This document shows positions 24,531-33,067 of a stretch of 33,862 bases of DNA, in pieces (the first letter of the stretch is position 1; each line of letters begins with the position of its first letter). This stretch comes from Xanthobacteraceae bacterium (lineage in GTDB: Bacteria > Pseudomonadota > Alphaproteobacteria > Rhizobiales > Xanthobacteraceae). The translations under genes were made by a program, and so were the position numbers. A model generated the notes under the pieces. The model was not told where the DNA came from. It ran no database searches and saw nothing but the letters and a program-made list of their open reading frames with translations. The DNA lies in assembly GCA_019241285.1 (NCBI GenBank), contig JAFAXD010000146.1, positions 1 to 33,862 on the forward strand. Direction: 5' to 3'.

Positions 24531-25091
24531 TTAGAGCAGCACCGGTGCGTCTTGGCGCGCGGCGGTCGGCCGGTCGACGGATAAGCGCGCGGAATACTGG
24601 CGCTCATGCTCCAGCAGCCAGCGCTTTCGTTGCAGGCCGCCGGCATATCCGGTCAGCGCGCCGTCCCTCCCGATCACGCGGTGGCAAGGGACCACAATCG
24701 CGATCGGGTTTGACCCATTGGCGAGGCCGACAGCCCGGCTTGCTCCCGACCGCCCGAGCTCGGCTGCGAGTTCGCCATAGGTCGTCGTGCGCCCCACTGG
24801 GATCCGCCGCAGTGCCGCCCATACCTCGCGCTGGAACGGCGTGCCCCCGGTCGCGACGCGTATGCTCGCGAGTGCATCGAGGTCGCCCGCGAAATAAGCG
24901 TCCAGGGCCGCGACTATCGTGGCCCGGGCGGGAGCGGGGTCGAGCTGATAGGTGCCGTAGTGCAGTCGCAACAACCGGCGCAGGCGCTGCTCGTAATCGG
25001 CAAAATCGAGCGCGCGGAGCGCGCCATCGTTGTCGGTTACGAGCAGGATGTCGCCGAGCGGTGAATGATACGTACTGAGCGTCAGTCGCAT
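24531..25091 (-). CDS. ogt: Methylated-DNA--protein-cysteine S-methyltransferase (Ogt/MGMT)
   Basis: 186 residues with an RNase H-like N-terminal domain and the catalytic methyltransferase domain (about 83-165). The alkyl-acceptor Cys136 is in VVPCHRVIG, preceded by the helix TPFQREVWAALRRIP and by TTTYGELA. It removes methyl or larger alkyl groups from O6-guanine in a suicide reaction. There is no Ada-type N-terminal regulatory domain, so it is an Ogt-type enzyme. ATG 25091 (preceded by AGGA) is preferred to ATG 25100. The stop lies close to the ArsR-type regulator downstream, so the two may be cotranscribed. Confidence 0.93.
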   Translation of the reverse strand: MRLTLSTYHSPLGDILLVTDNDGALRALDFADYEQRLRRLLRLHYGTYQLDPAPARATIVAALDAYFAGDLDALASIRVATGGTPFQREVWAALRRIPVGRTTTYGELAAELGRSGASRAVGLANGSNPIAIVVPCHRVIGRDGALTGYAGGLQRKRWLLEHERQYSARLSVDRPTAARQDAPVLL

Positions 25092-25191
25092 GGTGAGCAT
25101 CCTGGAATCAGGTTGGTTGAACTGAAATATGTGCGCGTACCCGCCCTCGGGCCAGCACCATCAGTTCGCTCGTCACCGAAGCGTCGAGGCG

Positions 25192-26688
25192 TCACCGCAT
25201 TGTTGGAATGACGAACTCCGCGCCTTCCTTGATGCCGGACGGCCAGCGTGCGGTCACCGTCTTGGTTTTGGTGTAGAAGCGGATCGAGTCCGGTCCGTGC
25301 TGATTGAGATCGCCGAACCCCGAGCGCTTCCAGCCGCCGAACGTGTAGTAGGAGAGGGGTACGGGGATCGCGAAATTCACGCCCACCATGCCGACGTTGA
25401 CGCGGCTGGTGAAATCGCGCGCCGTGTCGCCGTCGCGGGTGAAGATCGCGACGCCATTGCCGTACTCGTGTTCCGAGGGCAGGCGGACGGCCTCTTCGTA
25501 ATCCTTGGCGCGCACGACGGACAGGACCGGTCCGAAAATCTCCTCTTTGTAGATGCGCATGCTTGGCGTGACGTCGTCGAACAGGCAGCCGCCCATGAAG
25601 TTGCCGTTCTCATAGCCCTGGAGCTTGAAGTTGCGACCGTCGACCACGAGCTTGGCGCCTTCCTTCACGCCCAGATCGACGTAGCTCTTCACCTTGTCGA
25701 GATGCGCCCGGGTGACCATCGGCCCGTAATCGGCTTGCGGGTCGCTCGAAGGGCCAATCTTGAGGCTCTCGACCCGCGGGATGAGCTTTTGCACCAGGAT
25801 GTCGGCCGTCTTCTGCCCCACCGGTACGGCGACCGACACCGCCATGCAGCGCTCGCCCGCCGAGCCGTACCCGGCACCGATGAGCGCGTCTACGGCCTGG
25901 TCCATATCGGCGTCAGGCATGACGATCATGTGGTTCTTGACGCCGCCGAAACATTGAACGCGTTTGCCGTGCGCGCAGCCGGTCGCGTAGATGTATTCGG
26001 CGATCGCCGAGGATCCGACGAAGCCGATGGCTTGGATGGTCGGGGCGGTCAGCAGCGTGTCGACCGCCTCCTTGTCGCCATTGATGACGTTGAGCACTCC
26101 GGCGGGCAGTCCGGCGGCGATCAGCAGCTCGGCGAGCCGCATGGGTACGGAGGGATCGCGCTCGGACGGCTTGAGAATGAACGCATTACCGCACGCGATC
26201 GCCGGCGCAAATTTCCACATGGGAATCATGGCCGGAAAGTTGAAGGGTGTGATTCCCGCGACAACGCCCAGCGGCTGGCGCAGCGAGAACAAGTCGATGC
26301 CCGGTCCGGCGCTGTCGGAGAATTCGCCTTTCAGCAGGTGCGGGATGCCACAGGCAAACTCCACCACCTCGAGCCCGCGCTGAATGTCCCCGCGCGCGTC
26401 AGCGACGGTCTTGCCGTGTTCCGAGGACAGAAGCTTGGCCAAGCTGTCGTACTCGTTTTGGACCAGCTCGAGGAACTTGAACATCACGCGGGCACGGCGC
26501 TGCGGGTTCGTTGCCGCCCACGCAGGCTGAGCGGCCGCAGCGGATGCAATCGCGGCTTCGACCTCGGCGGGCGACGCAAATGCGACCTTGGCCTGGACCT
26601 CGCCGGTATTGGGGTCGAACACGTCACCGAAGCGGCCCGACTTGCCAGCAATCGCCTTGCCGCCGATGAAATGCCCGATCTCCCGCAT
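25192..26688 (-). CDS. mmsA: CoA-acylating methylmalonate-semialdehyde dehydrogenase
   Basis: 498 residues of the aldehyde dehydrogenase superfamily, MmsA/IolA type. Landmarks are PFNFP (148-152), NAD-site Lys173 in ILKPSE, FVGSS (223-227), and catalytic Cys281 in SAGERCMAVS, a context specific for the CoA-dependent members that lack the usual catalytic Glu. It converts methylmalonate (or malonate) semialdehyde with CoA and NAD+ to propionyl-CoA (or acetyl-CoA) and CO2 in valine, pyrimidine or inositol breakdown. The start at 26688 is set by the GGAGGAGGAG just upstream. No other valine pathway gene is adjacent. Confidence 0.95.
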   Translation of the reverse strand: MREIGHFIGGKAIAGKSGRFGDVFDPNTGEVQAKVAFASPAEVEAAIASAAAAQPAWAATNPQRRARVMFKFLELVQNEYDSLAKLLSSEHGKTVADARGDIQRGLEVVEFACGIPHLLKGEFSDSAGPGIDLFSLRQPLGVVAGITPFNFPAMIPMWKFAPAIACGNAFILKPSERDPSVPMRLAELLIAAGLPAGVLNVINGDKEAVDTLLTAPTIQAIGFVGSSAIAEYIYATGCAHGKRVQCFGGVKNHMIVMPDADMDQAVDALIGAGYGSAGERCMAVSVAVPVGQKTADILVQKLIPRVESLKIGPSSDPQADYGPMVTRAHLDKVKSYVDLGVKEGAKLVVDGRNFKLQGYENGNFMGGCLFDDVTPSMRIYKEEIFGPVLSVVRAKDYEEAVRLPSEHEYGNGVAIFTRDGDTARDFTSRVNVGMVGVNFAIPVPLSYYTFGGWKRSGFGDLNQHGPDSIRFYTKTKTVTARWPSGIKEGAEFVIPTMR

Positions 26689-26720
26689 GGGTGCTCCTCC
26701 TCCTTTTGGCTGCTTCAGCA

Positions 26721-26732
26721 CCGGAATTCCGG
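26721..26732. repeat. 12-bp perfect palindrome upstream of mmsA
   Basis: CCGGAATTCCGG is a perfect 12-base palindrome lying 33 bases upstream of the mmsA start, within the 132-base divergent region shared with the truncated kup gene. Its position suits an operator, but no matching regulator can be named and such short palindromes can arise by chance. Confidence 0.3.
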
Positions 26733-26820
26733 CTCCGGCCCTTGCCGACGCGAACCACGACATGCGTTTGTCGTTGGCCCGATGATATAAGGGCGGACTC
26801 TGAAAGGCGACAACGACCTC

Positions 26821-27543
26821 ATGGCCGATGTCATACATAAGGCGACCGACATGCGATCTTTGGTCGGTTCCTCGGCGCACGCGAACCACCTCGCGCTGGC
26901 CGTTGCGAGCATCGCAAACCTGCTCAAGATTGTCGAATGCGCTTGGGCGCCCCTCGCGCTCGGCGCCGCGATTGTCCTCGTGGTGCTCAACTGGCGGCGG
27001 GGCACGCTATTGTTGGCCGGCAAGACGCGACAGAGCGAAGTCCCGCTCGACACGCTGGTCGCAAGCCTGGAGAAGCACCACCCGCATGTGGTGCCCGGTA
27101 CGGCGGTGTTCCTAACCAGTGATCCGAGCTCGGCACCAACATCTTTGCTGCACAATCTCAAGCACAACAAGGTCCTGCACGAGCACAACGTGGTCCTGAC
27201 CATCACGACCGCGAATACGCCAAAAGTTCCGGATGACGACCGGGTGCGCATGACTGAGATCTGGGCGCATTTCGCCAAGGTTGAGATCATCTTCGGCTTC
27301 ATGGAGACGCCGAATATTCCCCGGGCACTCGCCATTGCCCGCAAGCAGGGCTGGCGATTCGACATCATGTCGACGTCCTTCTTCTTGTCCCGCCGTGCGC
27401 TAAAGCCGGCGGTTCGGTCCGGCATGCCCCGCTGGCACGACCGCCTCTTCATCGCGCTCGCGAAATCCGCGAGCGATGCAACCGACTTCTTTCAAATACC
27501 CACGGGACGGGTCGTCGAAATCGGCACTCAGGTCACCATCTGA
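26821..27543 (+). CDS. Truncated Kup paralogue: last membrane segment plus cytosolic C-terminal domain
   Basis: A 240-residue intact frame. From about residue 33 it aligns with the last ~215 residues of the full-length Kup encoded just downstream. It keeps the final membrane helix ([16 protein letters not shown]) and the entire cytosolic domain, ending [15 protein letters not shown]. In the last 61 residues I count 53 identities with the full-length protein. The 11 preceding transmembrane helices are missing and replaced by about 30 unrelated residues, so it cannot transport potassium alone. It has no frameshifts or stops. It may be a decaying duplicate or a retained regulatory fragment. The start is uncertain (ATG 26821 or 26851; no strong ribosome binding site). 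Confidence 0.75.
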   Translation: MADVIHKATDMRSLVGSSAHANHLALAVASIANLLKIVECAWAPLALGAAIVLVVLNWRRGTLLLAGKTRQSEVPLDTLVASLEKHHPHVVPGTAVFLTSDPSSAPTSLLHNLKHNKVLHEHNVVLTITTANTPKVPDDDRVRMTEIWAHFAKVEIIFGFMETPNIPRALAIARKQGWRFDIMSTSFFLSRRALKPAVRSGMPRWHDRLFIALAKSASDATDFFQIPTGRVVEIGTQVTI

Positions 27544-27646
27544 GCCAGGGCGTGCGCTATTTCATTACACCAGAGTAGCGTAGGCCCCGGCCGAGTGGAG
27601 TGGTATATGGTGGCGCATATTGCGACGCAGCAATTCAGGTTCTTGG

Positions 27647-29578
27647 ATGAGTGAAAGTATTAGTGTCGCGGGCGCTGCTCAGGCGCATGCCGCGTCGCAC
27701 GGAGCCGAAGCCCATAACGGCTCGCGGACGGGCTTCTGGGCGCTGACTCTCGGCTCGATCGGGGTCGTCTACGGCGATATCGGCACCAGCCCTCTCTACG
27801 CGGTCCGCGAGGCCGTTGTGGCTGCGAGCGGCGGGGGAGCCGTGACCTCGGATGCGGTCGTGGGCGTGATATCCCTGATCCTGTGGTCGCTGACGATCGT
27901 CGTCACGCTGAAATATGTGATCGTGCTGCTGCATGCGGACAACAACGGCGAGGGTGGAACACTCGCCTTGATGGCGCTGGCGCGCCGTGTGAGCGGCCGC
28001 TGGGCGGAGATCGTCGCCGGACTGGGCATCGTCGGCGCTGGACTATTCTTCGGCGATGCGTTGATTACGCCGGCCATTTCGGTCTTGTCCGCACTCGAAG
28101 GCATCAAGGTCGTGACCCCGTCTTTCGATTATTACGTGGTCCCGACGACGGTTATCATTTTGTTGTTGTTGTTTGCCGCCCAATCATGGGGAACCGCCCG
28201 GGTTGCGACGTTCTTCGGACCGGTCATGCTGATATGGTTCATCGCCATTGCGGTGCCGGGTGCCGTCTCCATCATCACCGATCCATGGATCTTGACCGCC
28301 ATCAATCCGTTCTATGGCCTCAAGTTTCTGGTCAGCCATGGCGTGATCGGGTTGGTCACGCTCGGAGCTGTGTTCCTCGCCGTAACGGGAGCCGAAGCGC
28401 TCTATGCGGATCTCGGCCATTTCGGCCGCGCGCCGATCCAGACCGCCTGGCTCAGCCTGGTGTTCCCAGCGCTCGGACTGAATTACCTGGGGCAGGGGGC
28501 ATTGCTGCTCGAGAACCCACAAGCAATCGAAAATCCATTCTTTCTGCTTTATCCAAGTTGGGCCCAGTGGGGGATGGTGCTGCTCGCAACGGCGGCGACG
28601 GTGATTGCGAGCCAAGCGGTGATTACCGGCGCATATTCTCTGACCCGGCAAGCCATCCAACTCGGATTGCTGCCGCGCGTCGATATCCGACATACGTCAG
28701 AATCCCGCGAAGGCCAGATCTATCTGCCGCGCGTCAACATGTTCCTTCTGATTGGCGTGCTGTTCCTGGTGCTGAGTTTCCGCTCATCGAGTGCGCTCGG
28801 CTCGGCCTATGGAATTGCGGTCACCGGCACGATGGTCGTGACCACGACGATGGCATTCGTGGTGGTCTGGAAGGTGTGGCACTGGTCACCGTTCGCGGCT
28901 GCGGCGCTGATCACGCCGTTCCTGTTCCTGGACCTGACCTTCCTCGGGGCTAACTTGCTTAAGGTCGTCGAGGGCGGTTGGATCCCGTTGGCGTTCGGTG
29001 CGCTGGTCCTGACCATCATGTACACGTGGCGTCGAGGAACGAAACTGCTGATGGAGAAGACGCGTCGGCTCGAGACGCCGCTCGACCAGTTGGTCGGTAT
29101 GCTCGAGCGCAAGCCGCCGATTCGCGTTCCCGGGACCGCGGTGTTTCTCACCAGCGATCCGCACAGCGCCCCGACCGCGCTGATGCACAGTCTCAAGCAC
29201 TACAAGGTGCTGCACGAAAAGAACGTGGTTTTGACGATTGAGAATGCCCACACGCCGCGGGTTCCTCCCGAGGAACGGGTTCGCCTCGAGCCGGTTGGGG
29301 CCACATTTCTGCGCGTGTTCTTGCGCTTCGGTTTCATGGAAACGCCGAACGTGCCACGCGCGCTCGCGATCGCCCGCCAACTCGGTTGGCAGTTCGACAT
29401 CATGTCCACGTCGTTCTTCTTGTCGCGCCGCTCGCTCAAACCGGCCGTGCAATCCGGCATGCCGCGTTGGCAGGACCGATTGTTCATTGCGCTCGCACGA
29501 TCGGCGAATGATGCCACCGATTATTTCCATATTCCCACCGGGCGCGTCGTCGAGGTGGGGACGCAGGTGACCATCTGA
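27647..29578 (+). CDS. kup: Low-affinity potassium uptake transporter Kup
   Basis: A 643-residue KUP/HAK/KT-family K+/H+ symporter, normal length. The signature segment [17 protein letters not shown] lies in the first membrane helix, followed by eleven more hydrophobic helices to about residue 455, and a cytosolic C-terminal domain of about 190 residues. Conserved loops such as [13 protein letters not shown] and [16 protein letters not shown] are present. It imports potassium across the inner membrane. The ATG at 27647 gives the usual start; the frame begins at a TTG 27 bases upstream. A truncated paralogue precedes it by about 100 bases. Confidence 0.95.
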   Translation: MSESISVAGAAQAHAASHGAEAHNGSRTGFWALTLGSIGVVYGDIGTSPLYAVREAVVAASGGGAVTSDAVVGVISLILWSLTIVVTLKYVIVLLHADNNGEGGTLALMALARRVSGRWAEIVAGLGIVGAGLFFGDALITPAISVLSALEGIKVVTPSFDYYVVPTTVIILLLLFAAQSWGTARVATFFGPVMLIWFIAIAVPGAVSIITDPWILTAINPFYGLKFLVSHGVIGLVTLGAVFLAVTGAEALYADLGHFGRAPIQTAWLSLVFPALGLNYLGQGALLLENPQAIENPFFLLYPSWAQWGMVLLATAATVIASQAVITGAYSLTRQAIQLGLLPRVDIRHTSESREGQIYLPRVNMFLLIGVLFLVLSFRSSSALGSAYGIAVTGTMVVTTTMAFVVVWKVWHWSPFAAAALITPFLFLDLTFLGANLLKVVEGGWIPLAFGALVLTIMYTWRRGTKLLMEKTRRLETPLDQLVGMLERKPPIRVPGTAVFLTSDPHSAPTALMHSLKHYKVLHEKNVVLTIENAHTPRVPPEERVRLEPVGATFLRVFLRFGFMETPNVPRALAIARQLGWQFDIMSTSFFLSRRSLKPAVQSGMPRWQDRLFIALARSANDATDYFHIPTGRVVEVGTQVTI

Positions 29579-29620
29579 GCAGTGGTAGGTGAGGGAGCTG
29601 CGCTTCGCATTTTTGTTTTG

Positions 29621-29669
29621 GCGCATGTCCTTATCGGAAAACCGGTGTCCACTTTTCCTGGACATGCGC
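29621..29669. repeat. Intergenic hairpin repeat of the Bradyrhizobiaceae type
   Basis: Perfect 10-base arms GCGCATGTCC (29621-29630) and GGACATGCGC (29660-29669) enclose an inner GGAAAA/TTTTCC pair, so the 49-base unit can form one long hairpin. The core, reading GGAAAACCGGTGTCCACTTT, closely resembles a short palindromic repeat that I know as abundant between genes of Bradyrhizobium and relatives. It sits between kup and the rhodanese gene and may act as a transcript terminator or stabiliser. No second copy was found in the window. Confidence 0.6.
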
Positions 29670-29681
29670 TAGGAGCACACC

Positions 29682-30008
29682 ATGGTTGAACCAGACGCGG
29701 TGCGCGATCTGACCCCGCAAGAAGTGGCTGCGGGCCTGGAGACAGGCAGCATCTTGCTTGTTGATGTCCGCGAACCCCAAGAGACCGCAATGGAGCGCAT
29801 CCCTGGATCCGTCCTGCTGCCTCTGTCGCGGTTCGATCCCAATGACATTCCGGACCCGCAGGGGCGGGCCGTGGTGTTCACCTGTGCGGCCGGAATTCGC
29901 TCGCTGCGGGCGGCCGAAGTCGCGCTCGCGGTCGGATATCCCTACGACGCCCACCTGGCCGGGGGACTGAAATCCTGGAAGGCGGCTGGTTTTCCGATAG
30001 AACGGTGA
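29682..30008 (+). CDS. Single-domain rhodanese sulfurtransferase
   Basis: A 108-residue single rhodanese-homology domain, the size of GlpE/PspE-type proteins but without a signal peptide. The active loop is CAAGIRS, with persulfide-forming Cys68, and the conserved LLVDVREPQE and HLAGGLKSWKAAGFPI flank it. It transfers sulfane sulfur from a donor such as thiosulfate to a thiol acceptor in the cytosol; the physiological partner is unknown. It lies just downstream of the hairpin repeat and upstream of the small DUF3551-like gene. Confidence 0.92.
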   Translation: MVEPDAVRDLTPQEVAAGLETGSILLVDVREPQETAMERIPGSVLLPLSRFDPNDIPDPQGRAVVFTCAAGIRSLRAAEVALAVGYPYDAHLAGGLKSWKAAGFPIER

Positions 30009-30046
30009 TAAGAAAAGATGGGGTGAAAAGGCGGGGAGTGGATCAC

Positions 30047-30280
30047 ATGCTGCGTTGGGGATTGGGCGCGTTGGGTCTTGCCCTGTTTGCCGGGCTGTGG
30101 ACGGGCTGTTCGAGTCCCTCAGTCGCCAAATATCCGTATTGCCTGAACACGATGGATGGCGAACGCGATTGCCGCTACGCGTCGCTGGAGCAGTGTGAGA
30201 TCAGCCGCGCCGGTGCCGGCGGCTCCTGCAATCCCAGCCCCTACTACAAGGGAGCCACGCCGCCGGGCGCTGGTAACTGA
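30047..30280 (+). CDS. Small exported DUF3551-like protein
   Basis: A 77-residue protein: hydrophobic signal segment (1-20) ending WTGCSS, then a Cys-rich mature part with the pattern YPYCLN...DCRYASLEQCEISRAG...CNPSPYY. This spacing of cysteines and the YxxxEQC...G...C...NPxY order is characteristic of DUF3551, a small family frequent in Bradyrhizobium and relatives. Cys around the signal end might be a lipidation site but the lipobox is poor (Trp at -3). Function is unknown; likely periplasmic with disulfides. ATG 30047 is chosen, with GGGAG upstream; GTG 30038 or 30005 are alternatives. Confidence 0.72.
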   Translation: MLRWGLGALGLALFAGLWTGCSSPSVAKYPYCLNTMDGERDCRYASLEQCEISRAGAGGSCNPSPYYKGATPPGAGN

Positions 30281-30299
30281 GCGCCGGTGCTGCTGATCG

Positions 30300-31223
30300 T
30301 TATCGCCAGCGGCGATGTAGCCAGAGCCACTGATCGGGATATTCGCGTACCCAGCCTTCGATCACCGACGTAATCGCCTGCATGGTTCCCTGGACATCGA
30401 TCTTTCCCTCAGCATCACGCACGGGAACGATCGGCTCGGTCACCTCGGCGCGGAAGCGGCCGTTTTCAATACGGATCACCCGCGTGCCGTGGATGGCGCA
30501 CTCGGCCTCGCGCGCCAGCACGGCCATCAACGGATTGGCGAGGCAGCGGCGACCGAAGAACGTGACCTCGACGCCCTTCCCATAGTGCTGGTCGACCAGC
30601 ATGGCGACGTGACGCCCGGCTTCCAAGGCGCGGGCCAACTGGATCGGCGCGAACATCGACGTCGGCACGAGCTCGCCCATCTGGCCCGCGCGTAGCGCAA
30701 AGACCGCATCGGCAACGGCGCCGAGATTGGGGCGCCGGTAGAGCACTGATGTTTCAAGTCCGTCAGCCGCGGAGATGAGGGCTGGCAATTCCCAGTTGCC
30801 GAGATGCGCAGCAAACACGAGCGCCGGCTTGCCATCCTCGCGCAACCCGAGAAAACGCTCGATGCTGCCCGCGTCATAGTCGATGAACGTCCGATGCCAC
30901 GGATCGCCTTCGGCCAGCCGGTCGATGTGGGCAAACTCAACGGTGACTCGGCCGAGATTGTCCCAGACGCCGCGGAGAATGGCCTCGATCTCGGCATCCG
31001 ATTTCTCCGGAAAGGCGGCCTTCAGGTTTGCGCGGCCGATCCGATGTTCCGGGAGCAATGGCCCGACATTGCGCATGAGCCGCGCGGCGAAATTGCTGAC
31101 CTTGACGCGGTCAAGCCGGCGCACGCCGCGCAGCAACAACAACACCGACGCGCCAGCCACCTTCTCGGCGGCTGGGCGCACCGCAGCCATCATTTTCCGG
31201 AGGATCTTTCGCGCTCCGTTCAT
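30300..31223 (-). CDS. lpxXL: Lipid A acyltransferase, LpxL/HtrB family, probable LpxXL
   Basis: 307 residues of the lysophospholipid acyltransferase-like lipid A family (LpxL/LpxM). A membrane-associated N-terminus precedes the catalytic HX4E motif: His140 and Glu145 in AAHLGNWEL. Further conserved parts are VDQHYGKGVEVTFFGR and the C-terminal PDQWLWLHRRW. It lies at the end of a gene run of ketoacyl-ACP synthase, SDR and zinc-type dehydrogenase, the arrangement of the rhizobial acpXL-lpxXL cluster, where LpxXL transfers the 27-hydroxyoctacosanoyl or similar chain from AcpXL to lipid A. The symbol rests on this context; a conventional LpxL is the alternative. Confidence 0.82.
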   Translation of the reverse strand: MNGARKILRKMMAAVRPAAEKVAGASVLLLLRGVRRLDRVKVSNFAARLMRNVGPLLPEHRIGRANLKAAFPEKSDAEIEAILRGVWDNLGRVTVEFAHIDRLAEGDPWHRTFIDYDAGSIERFLGLREDGKPALVFAAHLGNWELPALISAADGLETSVLYRRPNLGAVADAVFALRAGQMGELVPTSMFAPIQLARALEAGRHVAMLVDQHYGKGVEVTFFGRRCLANPLMAVLAREAECAIHGTRVIRIENGRFRAEVTEPIVPVRDAEGKIDVQGTMQAITSVIEGWVREYPDQWLWLHRRWR

Positions 31224-31247
31224 GATCGGAGACGGCTCTGACTCGTT

Positions 31248-32273
31248 TTAGAAATTCACGATCAATTTGCCGAACACGTCGCGGCTCTCGAGCCGCTTGA
31301 GGCCCTGCTCGATGTCCTCCGGCGCAAAAGCGCTATCGATCACTGGGGTGAGGCCGCCCGCCATCTTGGCGAGGCTGGTGCGAATGTTCTGCAGCGATGC
31401 GCCGAACGAACCCAAAATCTTGTATTGTTGCTGGAACAGCTGCATCAGGTTGAACGTGATCGACGGGCCCGAGGTCGCTCCGCACGTTACCAGCCGGCCG
31501 CCGCGCTTGAGCGCCAGGAGCGAGCCGTTGAACGTGTCGGCGCCGACGTGCTCGAACACGACGTCCACGCCCTTCTTGCCGGTCAGCTTACGGACTTCGT
31601 GCTCGAACCGGTGCGTCTTGTAGTTGATGACGTGGTCGGCGCCCAAGGCTTTTGCTTTTTCGCCTTTGACGTCATCACCGACCGTGGTGATGACCGTGCA
31701 CCCGATCGCCTTGGCCATCTTGATCGCCGCCGTGCCAATTCCTGAGCCGCCGGCGTGCACCAGCACGGTCTCACCTGATTGAAGCTTGGCGTTGTCGAAC
31801 AGCATGTGCTCGACGGTCGCGAATGCAATGGGAGCGCAGGCTGCGTCCTGAAGCGTGACGCCGTCGGGAACCGCGATGACCAGGCGGGCCGGCATATTGA
31901 CGAGTTCGCGCGCGAAGCCGTCGACATGAAAGCCCATGATGCCCTGGACGTTTTCGCACAGGTTGTCGCGGCCCTCGCGACAGGCCTTGCACGTGCCGCA
32001 GGTGAGGGCGCCATACATGACGACGCGATCGCCGATTTTGAAACTATCAACGCCGGCACCGAGTGCCGCGATCTCACCGGACGCTTCGACGCCGACCACC
32101 AGCGGGAATTTCTGCCGGCGCGCGAACGCCATTCCCCGGTAGCCCCACAGGTCCAGGTGATTGAGGCCGACCGCCCGCACGCGCACCTGCACCTCGCCGG
32201 CGGCCGGCGGTGGCGTGTCGGGCAGCACCGTAAGTTCGAGTTGGCGGTTGGCGACGAGGGTGAGCGCTCGCAT
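31248..32273 (-). CDS. Zinc-type alcohol dehydrogenase-like protein of the VLCFA cluster (Adh2XL type)
   Basis: A 341-residue medium-chain dehydrogenase/reductase. The structural zinc ligands Cys92, Cys95, Cys98 and Cys106 are intact, as is the Rossmann nucleotide site VLVHAGGSGIG (170-180). The usual catalytic-zinc Cys and His are replaced (Asn38 in VGLNHLD and Val62 in VVGVEASG), so it probably keeps only the structural zinc. In rhizobia the homologous gene adh2XL sits between fabF1XL and lpxXL and is thought to act in synthesis of the very-long-chain hydroxy fatty acid, possibly as an enoyl reductase. It ends 24 bases before lpxXL and starts 32 bases after the SDR gene, consistent with one operon. 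Confidence 0.85.
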   Translation of the reverse strand: MRALTLVANRQLELTVLPDTPPPAAGEVQVRVRAVGLNHLDLWGYRGMAFARRQKFPLVVGVEASGEIAALGAGVDSFKIGDRVVMYGALTCGTCKACREGRDNLCENVQGIMGFHVDGFARELVNMPARLVIAVPDGVTLQDAACAPIAFATVEHMLFDNAKLQSGETVLVHAGGSGIGTAAIKMAKAIGCTVITTVGDDVKGEKAKALGADHVINYKTHRFEHEVRKLTGKKGVDVVFEHVGADTFNGSLLALKRGGRLVTCGATSGPSITFNLMQLFQQQYKILGSFGASLQNIRTSLAKMAGGLTPVIDSAFAPEDIEQGLKRLESRDVFGKLIVNF

Positions 32274-32305
32274 ACGCGATATCTGTGGTCAGTTGGTCGG
32301 AGGGT

Positions 32306-33067
32306 TCAGCGCTGGATGCCTATCGCCGCGGAAAGCCCGCCGTCAATGGGCAGCACCGCGCCAGTGATGTAGGAGGCTTGCGGCGCCAGCAGGAAGGTCA
32401 CGAACTCCGCCACTTCCTCCGGTTTGGCAAACCGGCGCGCGGGAATCTGGCTTTCCATCTGTTCACGGTATTTCGCATAAGGCGCCATCATCTCGGTATC
32501 GATGAAGCCGGGAGCCACGTAGTTCACGGTTACGCCGGCGCGGGCAATCTCGATCGCCAAGGTGCGCACGTAGCCGAGCAGAGCGGCCTTCGAGGCGGCG
32601 TAGGCGGCGTTGCCTTGGTTCGCCTGCAGCGCCGTGATCGAGCCAATCACCACGACACGCCCGTCACGTGCCCGCATCATATGACGCGTCAATGCGCCGC
32701 CGATCCGCGTGAATGACCAGAAATTGACCTGCATCGCCGCCTCGGCCTTGCCCTGGTCCATCATCATGGCGAGGCTGTCGTAGGACTGTCCGGCATTGTG
32801 CACGAAGCCGGAGAACGCCTGACGTTCCACGTCTTTGACGAAGGCGTCCACCGCTGCCTTGTCTGCCAGATCGACCGCCATGGCGGCGAAGGCCTGACCG
32901 GAATGGGCGGCCTGCAAGTCCTTGAGCAACGCGTCGGCTTCAGCGCTCGCCGAGCGATACGTAAAGGTCACGTCATGACCGGCCGCCGCCAGGGCGCGGA
33001 CGATCGCGGCACCGAGCCCGCGTCCCCCACCCGTGACAAGGACGCGGCGCTTCACCGCCGCGCTCAC
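32306..33067 (-). CDS. 3-oxoacyl-ACP reductase-like SDR (FabG type)
   Basis: A 253-residue short-chain dehydrogenase. The NADP-binding motif TGGGRGLG (12-19), HNAG (90-93) and the catalytic residues Ser143, Tyr156 and Lys160 (YAASK) are all present, and the C-terminus has the usual ITGAVLPIDGG. FabG-type enzymes reduce 3-oxoacyl-ACP to 3-hydroxyacyl-ACP, the step after the ketoacyl synthase encoded immediately upstream. The GTG start overlaps the synthase stop as GTGA, so the two are translationally coupled. In this cluster it would serve elongation of the very-long-chain fatty acid for lipid A. Confidence 0.88.
   Translation of the reverse strand: MSAAVKRRVLVTGGGRGLGAAIVRALAAAGHDVTFTYRSASAEADALLKDLQAAHSGQAFAAMAVDLADKAAVDAFVKDVERQAFSGFVHNAGQSYDSLAMMMDQGKAEAAMQVNFWSFTRIGGALTRHMMRARDGRVVVIGSITALQANQGNAAYAASKAALLGYVRTLAIEIARAGVTVNYVAPGFIDTEMMAPYAKYREQMESQIPARRFAKPEEVAEFVTFLLAPQASYITGAVLPIDGGLSAAIGIQR

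Noticed and set aside
25129-26790. A 553-codon rightward open frame opposite mmsA
   Set aside because: It mirrors a fully conserved aldehyde dehydrogenase and has His/Asp/Arg-rich shadow composition with no ribosome binding site.
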